Virus record (IMG/VR): IMGVR_UViG_3300042945_001649
Coordinates: 1-20,965 of that record
Source of the DNA: a virus
DNA length: 20,965 nucleotides
Direction: 5' to 3' (one strand)
Below, in pieces: positions 13,996 to 19,355 of this stretch. Positions within the stretch are counted from its first letter, which is position 1, and the number at the start of each line of letters is the position of its first letter. Under the pieces are notes generated by a model. The model saw only the letters and a list, made by a program, of their open reading frames with translations. It was not told the origin of the DNA and did not search any database. Made by a program: the position numbers and the translations under genes.

Positions 13996-14246
13996 AGCAT
14001 GTCCTATACTTTACTGCTGAATGGTGCAAGCCATGCGAAAAAGTAAAGCCAATAGTTGAGCAACTAAATCGTGATCAGATAACTGCTAGATTTTTTATGA
14101 TAGATGCTGACTCTGAAACAGAAATGGTTGAAGATTTTAGTATTAAGTCTATACCAACCTTTGTTTTAATTGAAGACAATAAAGAGGTTGGAAGAATTAA
14201 CGGCGCTAAAACAAGAGAAGAATTAATTACTTTTATAGAAGGATAA
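13992..14246 (+). CDS. Thioredoxin-like protein
   Basis: An 84-residue protein with the thioredoxin active site WCKPC (C12 and C15) and the cis-proline at P55 in SIPTF. It is shorter than the usual 105 residues because it lacks the N-terminal helix and strand, as in glutaredoxin-like or phage mini-thioredoxins. It would reduce disulfides in the cytoplasm. GTG start overlaps the SNase stop. Together with the ferredoxin 1 kb upstream it forms a small redox group. Confidence 0.88.
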   Translation: MKHVLYFTAEWCKPCEKVKPIVEQLNRDQITARFFMIDADSETEMVEDFSIKSIPTFVLIEDNKEVGRINGAKTREELITFIEG

Positions 14247-14247
14247 A

Positions 14248-14466
14248 ATGGACATAAAAAATCAGGCACTGGTTGAGCACTTACTTAATCAGGGTGCCAT
14301 AGAGGTTGCAGGGATTGACAATGATGGTCTTCTTACATATAAGATAACAGAAAAACTAAAGAATGTCAGCCCTTCTCTTTATGATGATTTAAAGGATCAA
14401 TTTGAGCATCATATGTTTAGGCTAATTAAGCGTGGTCCAGAAACAATGACTTGGAGGCTAAGATAA
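14248..14466 (+). CDS. Unknown small protein, first of a duplicated pair
   Basis: A 72-residue protein that is related to its downstream neighbour. Shared segments are LLNQGAIEVAGID near residue 12 and KITEKLKNVSPSLYDD near residue 32, which align with LILQGALEVAGID and NFTDKLQYINPELHNE. The AGID...Y...T-KL layout suggests a small alpha/beta or helical domain that recurs in phage proteins with no assigned role. AAGGA lies just before the ATG, one base after the thioredoxin stop. Function is unknown. Confidence 0.75.
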   Translation: MDIKNQALVEHLLNQGAIEVAGIDNDGLLTYKITEKLKNVSPSLYDDLKDQFEHHMFRLIKRGPETMTWRLR

Positions 14467-14795
14467 TGGACGAAGAGTCAAAAATTATTGAAGACCTCAT
14501 ACTACAAGGGGCACTTGAAGTAGCGGGAATTGATTTGGATTCTGGAGAGCCTTTGTATAATTTTACAGATAAACTTCAGTATATAAATCCAGAACTTCAC
14601 AATGAGTTCTCTAAGTATTTTTCTTCAGAGACTATGGCTTTGTGGGAATATGGATTTCTTGATATGGACATAACAAACATAAATCCAACAGTTAGGGTTA
14701 CAAAAAAGGCCTTTGATCCAGAGGCAGTGGCTAAACTAGATAAGGGTCATCAGTATACGCTTAAAGAAATTATCAGAGTTTTGTTGGAGGATTAA
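14466..14795 (+). CDS. Unknown protein, second of a duplicated pair
   Basis: A 109-residue acidic protein whose first 50 residues copy the layout of the gene before it (GALEVAGIDLDSGEPLYNFTDKL in two short parts at residues 14-36), with a new C-terminal half of about 50 residues ending in LKEIIRVLLED. The start at 14466 overlaps the previous TAA as TAATG; an extension to 14451 would lie fully in the upstream gene and is less likely. A tandem duplication with later divergence is the simplest reading. No function is recognised. Confidence 0.75.
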   Translation: MDEESKIIEDLILQGALEVAGIDLDSGEPLYNFTDKLQYINPELHNEFSKYFSSETMALWEYGFLDMDITNINPTVRVTKKAFDPEAVAKLDKGHQYTLKEIIRVLLED

Positions 14796-15196
14796 TGTCT
14801 TATTTTGTTGGAGCAATGACAACCCTTATCGTATTTTTTGCTGCAACAAAATTTGTAATGAGCACTAATACTATTAAGAAAAATACTGGCATAGTTTATA
14901 GACAAAGCCATATACACGAGATTGTTAGACCAATACTACCACTTATCGAATCGTATAAAGAGCCAAAAGTGATTAAGCGTCAGTCAAGGAATCACGAAAA
15001 TAAGATAAATGTAAAGGTGTTAATTGTAAATGACATTGCGTATTGGATTAAAGATAATGCATTTTATATGGCACCAATGAATGGATTCTTTATAGATAAG
15101 GATCAGGCAACTGTAGTTGACACAATGGGTATGGATAAGGTAGAATTAGATAAGATGCTTTTTATAATGGATGAACTAAGAAAGGATACAGAATAG
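14795..15196 (+). CDS. Single-pass membrane protein of unknown function
   Basis: A 133-residue protein with one hydrophobic helix at residues 4-22, a short basic segment, and a soluble domain of about 90 residues. The soluble part has strand-like runs (VKVLIVNDIAYWI, AFYMAPMNGFFID) and an acidic helical end. Topology suggests the domain is held at the inner face of the membrane if the positive residues after the helix stay inside. TAATG and TAGTG overlaps tie it to its neighbours. The family is not recognised. Confidence 0.7.
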   Translation: MSYFVGAMTTLIVFFAATKFVMSTNTIKKNTGIVYRQSHIHEIVRPILPLIESYKEPKVIKRQSRNHENKINVKVLIVNDIAYWIKDNAFYMAPMNGFFIDKDQATVVDTMGMDKVELDKMLFIMDELRKDTE

Positions 15197-15546
15197 TGAT
15201 TGTTGTAATTCAAGGCACACAGGCTTTTACTGACTACCAAGTCTTTTTAAGAGCAATGGGTGTAGCGATGTCTGCAATTAAAGATGATGATCCATACTTT
15301 TATGTTTATTCGGCAGGGCCAGGAAATATAAATGCTATGGCATCGGAATTTACTAATTTATCTGAGCGTGGAATGAAGGCTCGTGGTAAAAAGATAAAGT
15401 TATACAAGGTTGCACCAAGTTGGGTTGAAGAAAACATTAATGATGTTAATTACTTTGCTTTCCTTTCAAATCCAAAAGAGCCAGTCTCAAAACTTGCTGC
15501 AACAGCCCAACTCAAAAATATTGATGTTGGATTATTTAGATACTAG
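15196..15546 (+). CDS. Unknown protein with Rossmann/SLOG-like start
   Basis: A 116-residue protein with a start like that of nucleotide-binding SLOG/YspA-type folds: VVIQGTQAFTDY at residues 3-14, then AMGVAMSAI, FYVYSAGPGNINAMA and a helical second half. The QGTQAFTD and SAGPG segments sit where the phosphate-binding loops would be, but the match is weak. It starts at GTG overlapping the previous stop, with an AAAGGA site upstream. An unknown ligand-binding role is the most that can be said. Confidence 0.65.
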   Translation: MIVVIQGTQAFTDYQVFLRAMGVAMSAIKDDDPYFYVYSAGPGNINAMASEFTNLSERGMKARGKKIKLYKVAPSWVEENINDVNYFAFLSNPKEPVSKLAATAQLKNIDVGLFRY

Positions 15547-15554
15547 GGAGAAAA

Positions 15555-15764
15555 ATGCTAGTAAAGTCATTAGAACAAATGGAGGCAATTGTCTCTAAGT
15601 CACCAATCCTATCGTGGGATGGATGGTCAGTTATTGAATTACAGCGCTCTGAAAAGGGCAGAACATCAGAACGTGGTGTTTATGTTAACGGTAAGTGGCA
15701 CCTAAAAAAGGTTTTTGATCCTTCACGTATGGGGTGGGAGATTCCAAATAAGTATGTGATGTAA
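15555..15764 (+). CDS. Unknown small basic protein
   Basis: A 69-residue protein with a GGGAG ribosome site and no recognised domain. It has a central strand-like part (DGWSVIELQRSEKG, RGVYVNGKWHLKKVF) rich in aromatic and basic residues, resembling a small beta-sheet that could contact nucleic acid or protein. It directly abuts the WhiB-like gene with no spacer, which suggests that the two are translated together. Confidence 0.65.
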   Translation: MLVKSLEQMEAIVSKSPILSWDGWSVIELQRSEKGRTSERGVYVNGKWHLKKVFDPSRMGWEIPNKYVM

Positions 15765-16049
15765 ATGAAAAAGCATGATTGGAAAGATGATGCTGTCTGT
15801 TTAGATTACGACACAAATTTATTTTTTGAAAAGTATGAAGATGATGAAACTCTTCGTCCTGCAATAGATAAACTATGCTCAGAATGTCCAGTAAGAAAGC
15901 ACTGCTTTGCAGTTGGAGTATCACAAAAAGAGTGGGGCGTTTGGGGTGGGGTTTATTTAGAGAATGGCTCAATATCTAGAGAGTTTTCTCGTCATAGATC
16001 CAAGTCAGCCTGGGCTGAAACTTGGCAAACACTTACACTGGGAGATTAG
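15765..16049 (+). CDS. WhiB-like iron-sulfur regulator
   Basis: A 94-residue Wbl protein. The four cluster cysteines are C12, C38, C41 and C47 (LCSECPVRKHC), followed by the GVWGG turn at residues 58-62 and a basic C-terminus (SRHRSKSAW). Wbl proteins are limited to actinobacteria and their phages, bind a [4Fe-4S] cluster, and work with the primary sigma factor. Phage copies can shut down host wbl genes and block septation or second infection, as known for mycobacteriophage TM4. It is strong evidence for an actinobacterial host. Start abuts the prior stop. Confidence 0.92.
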   Translation: MKKHDWKDDAVCLDYDTNLFFEKYEDDETLRPAIDKLCSECPVRKHCFAVGVSQKEWGVWGGVYLENGSISREFSRHRSKSAWAETWQTLTLGD

Positions 16050-16050
16050 C

Positions 16051-16260
16051 ATGTGGTCATGGATATTGGCAGTCATAGGGGTTACAGGCATATTCCTAGT
16101 AGGTCGTAAGACCATCTGGGGATGGCTAATCCTCTGTGTTAATGAGTGTTTGTGGATTGCTTATGCATTAGCCACAAAACAATATGGGTTTATAGCAATG
16201 GCTGTTGCATATGCAGCGGTATATATTAAGTCATTTTTACACTGGAAGAAAGAGGAGTAA
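16051..16260 (+). CDS. PnuC-like small membrane protein
   Basis: A 69-residue protein with two or three hydrophobic helices (residues 2-18, 23-40 and 43-62) and the layout of a half-size PnuC-like unit: a VGRKTIWGW turn, NECLWIAYAL, and YGFI...Y...K tail. Full PnuC moves nicotinamide riboside and is about 200 residues long, so transport by this one would need oligomers and is uncertain. ATG 16051 with GGGAGA nearby is preferred over an extension to 15964 within the WhiB gene. Confidence 0.65.
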   Translation: MWSWILAVIGVTGIFLVGRKTIWGWLILCVNECLWIAYALATKQYGFIAMAVAYAAVYIKSFLHWKKEE

Positions 16261-16496
16261 TGTATACAGAACAAATGCGTATGGCATTTCACTCGATCCG
16301 TGCTCCTAAAAATTTCAAGTTGACAATTGTAGATAATGATCACTTCATAACAGTTCGTGCTTCTGAAAAAGACTTTGTTACCCTATCACATGATGAAAAA
16401 ATTCAAGCAGTTGAGTATATGATCAGGGTAAAGAAGGCTCTTGAAGATAATGGTGCAATCGTAATGCTGGTTAGAGAGGGAGGTAAAGATGTTTGA
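16260..16496 (+). CDS. Unknown small protein
   Basis: A 78-residue protein with mixed strand and helix pattern: KLTIVDNDHFITVRAS, a DEKIQAVEYMIRVKKALEDN helix region, and a closing strand GAIVMLVRE. The ordered beta-alpha-beta layout suggests a compact domain, but the family is not recognised. It overlaps the membrane gene before it (TAATG) and the gene after it by 8 bases. Confidence 0.7.
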   Translation: MYTEQMRMAFHSIRAPKNFKLTIVDNDHFITVRASEKDFVTLSHDEKIQAVEYMIRVKKALEDNGAIVMLVREGGKDV

Positions 16497-16896
16497 TTTT
16501 GTTTTCTTTATATTATTTATGTTATTTTTCTTTTTAATTGTTGTCGATAACGTTAAAATGAAAATTAAACAAAAGGACTTACTTGTAAAACTTGCTCAGT
16601 CAGATGCTGATAACGAACTTCTTTTGAATAAAATTAGCATAATGAAAGACAAAGAAGAGATTGAAAAAACGGATGATTTTGTAAGTTTTTTGAATCAGTC
16701 GAGAGATTGGGCATTTGAGTATATAAAGAATGTTCAGTTGGGAATAAGTAAGTTTGTTTCTGATATTGAGCCAGAGATTAATTATTTTAAAGAGTATGGT
16801 GATATTATGTCTATGGCACCAAACTATTACTCTATGAAGAAAATTGCTGAATCTTATGAAGAATTAAAAAAACTTCTTCCGCAGGAGGAAGATTGA
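16489..16896 (+). CDS. Membrane-anchored coiled-coil protein
   Basis: A 135-residue protein with a Phe-rich membrane helix at residues 3-20, then a Lys-rich stop segment and long charged helices (residues 30-65) likely to form a coiled coil, followed by a helical end with Tyr residues. The positive residues after the helix suggest the domain faces the cytoplasm. Its base composition is especially AT-rich. The ribosome site GGGAGG is in the end of the gene before it. No function is recognised. Confidence 0.7.
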   Translation: MFDFVFFILFMLFFFLIVVDNVKMKIKQKDLLVKLAQSDADNELLLNKISIMKDKEEIEKTDDFVSFLNQSRDWAFEYIKNVQLGISKFVSDIEPEINYFKEYGDIMSMAPNYYSMKKIAESYEELKKLLPQEED

Positions 16897-16897
16897 T

Positions 16898-17470
16898 ATG
16901 AATTATTTAGAATTAGCAAAAAATGTTTTACTTTATGAGTCAATAATGAGCAAAGAAAAGTCGAATGAATTAATTAAAGATTTTGAAAGTCATAATCTAA
17001 ATTGGCAAAACTCAATAATTGGAGATAGTCAAATGGTAGATCCACTAATCAGGTCTAGCCAACAGATAGAGATAAAAGAAAAAGAATCTAAACTTTTTTA
17101 TAGTATTAATTCTCAGATTATAGAAAAACTTAATCATTATCTGCTTAACACAGAGTTTAGATCTCTGGTTAGATCCGAAAAGATTACACTGTTAAGGTAT
17201 TATCCTGGATCATTTTTTAAAGAGCATTCAGATTACAATCCAAACAGTGAAATACCTAGGATAGTTTCCTGTGTTATATATATGAACCCAGAACAATATG
17301 AGGGTGGAGATCTAGAGTTTACAAAATTGGGAATTTCTGTAAAGCCAAAAACTCCATCTATGGTATTTTTCCCATCTACAGATGAATACTCACACATAGC
17401 ACACCCAGTGGTATCTGGAATAAAGTATTCTATACCTATTTGGTTTACAGATAAAGGAAAGAGGCCTTAA
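16898..17470 (+). CDS. Prolyl-4-hydroxylase-like Fe(II)/2-oxoglutarate oxygenase
   Basis: A 190-residue enzyme with the full iron triad of the P4Hc fold: H110 and D112 in KEHSDYNP, H169 in HIAHPV, and K176 in SGIKYSIPIWF as the 2-oxoglutarate anchor. A GGDLEF segment at residues 136-141 also matches the family. It uses oxygen and 2-oxoglutarate to hydroxylate a protein or other target. Phage members are common in aquatic viruses, with unknown substrates. GGAGG lies about 10 bases before the ATG. It is better supported than the oxygenase-like gene at 11653. Confidence 0.9.
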   Translation: MNYLELAKNVLLYESIMSKEKSNELIKDFESHNLNWQNSIIGDSQMVDPLIRSSQQIEIKEKESKLFYSINSQIIEKLNHYLLNTEFRSLVRSEKITLLRYYPGSFFKEHSDYNPNSEIPRIVSCVIYMNPEQYEGGDLEFTKLGISVKPKTPSMVFFPSTDEYSHIAHPVVSGIKYSIPIWFTDKGKRP

Positions 17471-17471
17471 A

Positions 17472-17630
17472 ATGAAAGAAATTATTTTATCAGTTATAAC
17501 AGGTTTTGGATGCGGAGTTGTATTTGCTGCATTCAAATTGCCAGTGCCAGCACCACCAGTTTTTGCGGGAGTCGCAGGAATTATTGGACTATGGCTTGGC
17601 TATGATATACTAGTAAGAATCATATCCTAG
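17472..17630 (+). CDS. XapX domain membrane protein
   Basis: A 52-residue protein with the XapX pattern: a first helix with GFGCGVVFAAFKLPVPAPP and a second with GVAGIIGLWLGY. XapX proteins are tiny bacterial membrane proteins of unknown function, found next to xapB-like genes and elsewhere. The PVPAPP turn and GIIGLWLGY end make the match clear. An AGAGG site precedes it. The TAG stop forms part of the GGAGG site of the next gene. Confidence 0.8.
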   Translation: MKEIILSVITGFGCGVVFAAFKLPVPAPPVFAGVAGIIGLWLGYDILVRIIS

Positions 17631-17641
17631 GAGGAATAAAT

Positions 17642-17914
17642 ATGAATGAAAAAATGAAGGCTATGCTTGCATCATACGGACGATCAGTCCTTGGCGCAGC
17701 GCTTGCACTATATATGTCTGGGGTAACAGACCCTAAGACTCTTGCATACTCATTGGTTGCTGCATTGGCACCAGTTGCACTGAGAGCAGTTAATCCAAAC
17801 GATACTGCTTTTGGAAAGATGCCATCTGTTGAAGAGGTAGATTCTGCAGTTAAGAAGGCTACCGTCAAGAAGGCACCTGCTAAGAAGGCTGCCCCTAAGA
17901 AGGCTGCAAAGTAG
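17642..17914 (+). CDS. Holin-like membrane protein with Lys/Ala tail
   Basis: A 90-residue protein with two short hydrophobic segments near residues 10-24 and 30-47, a proline/asparagine turn (VNPNDTAFGK), and a tail made of KKA and KKAAP repeats. It resembles small phage holin-like proteins with cationic tails; the tail could also bind DNA or wall polymers. It has a perfect GGAGG site 6 bases before its ATG, and is followed by a terminator-like stem, marking the end of the long operon. It and the protein at 7302 are both holin candidates. Confidence 0.6.
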   Translation: MNEKMKAMLASYGRSVLGAALALYMSGVTDPKTLAYSLVAALAPVALRAVNPNDTAFGKMPSVEEVDSAVKKATVKKAPAKKAAPKKAAK

Positions 17915-17918
17915 TTGG

Positions 17919-17946
17919 TAGGGGCATCTGAAATATGGTGCCCCTA
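17919..17946 (+). terminator. Terminator-like stem fused to a promoter
   Basis: TAGGGGCA at 17919-17926 and TGCCCCTA at 17939-17946 pair over 8 bases with a 12-base loop; the bases after it are AT-rich but there is no clean T-run. Its last two bases are the first two of the next -10 hexamer. Confidence 0.55.
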
Positions 17947-17950
17947 TAAT
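17945..17950 (+). promoter_or_regulatory. Possible -10 with leaderless start at 17956
   Basis: TATAAT ends 5 bases before ATG 17956, which has no ribosome site. No good -35 or TG extension is visible. The overlap with the stem may be a control feature. Confidence 0.45.
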
Positions 17951-17955
17951 TAATT

Positions 17956-18513
17956 ATGCTATATAACGATAATTTTTTAGATGAAGAATCTATCAAAAAA
18001 CTACAAAATGTTTTTTATAAGGATGCGAATTCACTTTTTCCGTGGATCATAGACAATAGTAATTTTAAGTCAGGCTCTTTTACCCTGAGTCATAAAGCAA
18101 TTACAGACAACAAACCAGTGAGTCCATTGTCGGACGAATCTAAAAAAATACTTTCTAATTTTTGTTATGAAAAAATGATAAAGTTAGATTATATATCTGA
18201 ATCAGAGGCTCAATTATATATTTTTGGATTGAATGGTCTGGACGTTTTGTTAGACAAATATACTCCTAAAGAAGATCAGTATTTGTTTATATATTTTATT
18301 AATGAGTCTGGCGCTAACATAAAGGTAACAAAAAATGGAAGCAATAATGAAGAGATACTATCCTCTAAGTCAGGTCGTGGTGCGGTAATTGAGCCAGGAG
18401 ACAGTGTAGTAATGTCGCCTTCAGGACCCAATGAGTTCCAGTCAATACTTTTGGTATGGTTTGCTGGGCATGTTCCAGATTTTATTATATCTAATAGGGT
18501 TATATTAAACTAA
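17956..18513 (+). CDS. Unknown protein, possible degenerate jelly-roll
   Basis: A 185-residue protein with a helical first half and a strand-rich second half: QYLFIYFINESG, ANIKVTKNGS, GRGAVIEPGDSVVMSPSGP and FQSILLVWFAGH. The PGDSVVMSP step and strand order recall the cupin-like fold of phage 2-oxoglutarate oxygenases, but no HxD...H iron set is visible. If related, it has lost iron binding. It is AT-rich, overlaps the opposing gene by 9 bases, and seems to have a leaderless promoter. Function is not known. Confidence 0.65.
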   Translation: MLYNDNFLDEESIKKLQNVFYKDANSLFPWIIDNSNFKSGSFTLSHKAITDNKPVSPLSDESKKILSNFCYEKMIKLDYISESEAQLYIFGLNGLDVLLDKYTPKEDQYLFIYFINESGANIKVTKNGSNNEEILSSKSGRGAVIEPGDSVVMSPSGPNEFQSILLVWFAGHVPDFIISNRVILN

Positions 18514-19203
18514 ATTATTTTTAATTTCTTCTATCAGTGCTTTATGTTTTTTATTTAAAATAAATCTATTATAGTTCTCAGATAGAGGCAAATTTGGAAA
18601 TCTGTCTTTCATTAAAACACATTCGTGCATAATATTTTTTATTTTTTGTGTTTCTTTAAACTCCTGCAATACAACCTTTTTGTCAGTAATAAAGTTGACA
18701 TAGGCTAGAGGATCCTCTTCAGACATAACCAACTCCCTTGATGATTTCCATAAAGAGAATGTAGGAATAATTGGTCTAAACCACTGACTAATATTAAATT
18801 CACCACTTAAAACTGTTGCATACTCTGAAGCCTTTGTTTTATGGAAATATGGAGGGGTTAACTGAATACTGATGTCGTCTTCAGAAAAGAATAGCCACCT
18901 AGAGTCGTAATCTACCGCAGGACCATCCTGAAATACTGGCCTCCTTGGTCTAAACTTTTTGGCATCCCTAGTATTTAGCAGTTTACCCCCACTAAACAAT
19001 ATATGAAGATTTTCTGTAGAGGGGAGTATAAAAGTATTCTTAAATAGTTCTTGTGCAGACTTGCATTTATAGTATGAAGACTCAGGATCAGTGTTTTTAT
19101 TTCTTTCGCTAACTACATTATTAAAAAGTGGCAGAATTGGCTTAGATGGACCTAAAATTGGTAGGTCAGTATCTATGCACCAATATACGGTAGAAGTGTC
19201 CAT
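18505..19203 (-). CDS. Unknown 232-residue protein on the minus strand
   Basis: A protein with no recognised domain. The N-terminal half has strand-like runs (VYWCIDTDLPILG, ENLHILFSGG), the middle is aromatic and polar (SRWLFFSEDDISIQL, FNISQWFRPIIPTF), and the C-terminal 60 residues are charged helix. The full-length frame lies opposite the rest, with AAGGGGG 3 bases before its ATG (AAGG at 6 bases). tRNA-Arg and a good promoter are directly upstream, so tRNA and mRNA probably form one transcript. Its stop overlaps the gene at 17956. Confidence 0.75.
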   Translation of the reverse strand: MDTSTVYWCIDTDLPILGPSKPILPLFNNVVSERNKNTDPESSYYKCKSAQELFKNTFILPSTENLHILFSGGKLLNTRDAKKFRPRRPVFQDGPAVDYDSRWLFFSEDDISIQLTPPYFHKTKASEYATVLSGEFNISQWFRPIIPTFSLWKSSRELVMSEEDPLAYVNFITDKKVVLQEFKETQKIKNIMHECVLMKDRFPNLPLSENYNRFILNKKHKALIEEIKNNLV

Positions 19204-19226
19204 AATCCCCCTTAGAGCCTTTCTAG

Positions 19227-19299
19227 CACCCCTGGCAGGAATCGAACCTGCGACGCTTGGCTTAGAAGTCCAACGTTCTGTCCACTGAACTACAGAGGT
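19227..19299 (-). tRNA. tRNA-Arg (UCU anticodon)
   Basis: A 73-base cloverleaf on the minus strand: acceptor ACCTCTG with CAGGGGT (two G-U pairs), D stem GTTC with GAAC, anticodon loop CTTCTAA with TCT, T stem GCAGG with CCTGC, normal T loop TTCGATT, and discriminator G. The anticodon stem TTGGA with GCCAA has an A-G mismatch at the loop end. CCA is not encoded. It reads AGA, an arginine codon frequent in many genes of this window. Confidence 0.9.
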
Positions 19300-19307
19300 A
19301 TAGATTA

Positions 19308-19336
19308 AGTATACACCTAAACAAAAGCATCGTCAA
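19308..19336 (-). promoter_or_regulatory. Promoter of tRNA-Arg and the minus-strand gene
   Basis: On the minus strand, TTGACG (19331-19336) and TATACT (19308-19313) have a 17-base spacer, with the tRNA beginning 8 bases after the -10. Its -35 lies 7 bases from the -10 of the divergent plus-strand promoter. Confidence 0.75.
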
Positions 19337-19340
19337 GTTG

Positions 19341-19349
19341 TGATATAAT
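19341..19349 (+). promoter_or_regulatory. Extended -10 promoter with leaderless start at 19356
   Basis: TGATATAAT ends 6 bases before ATG 19356, with no ribosome site. It is divergent from and nearly touching the tRNA-Arg promoter, so the two may influence each other. Confidence 0.6.
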
Positions 19350-19355
19350 AATTAG

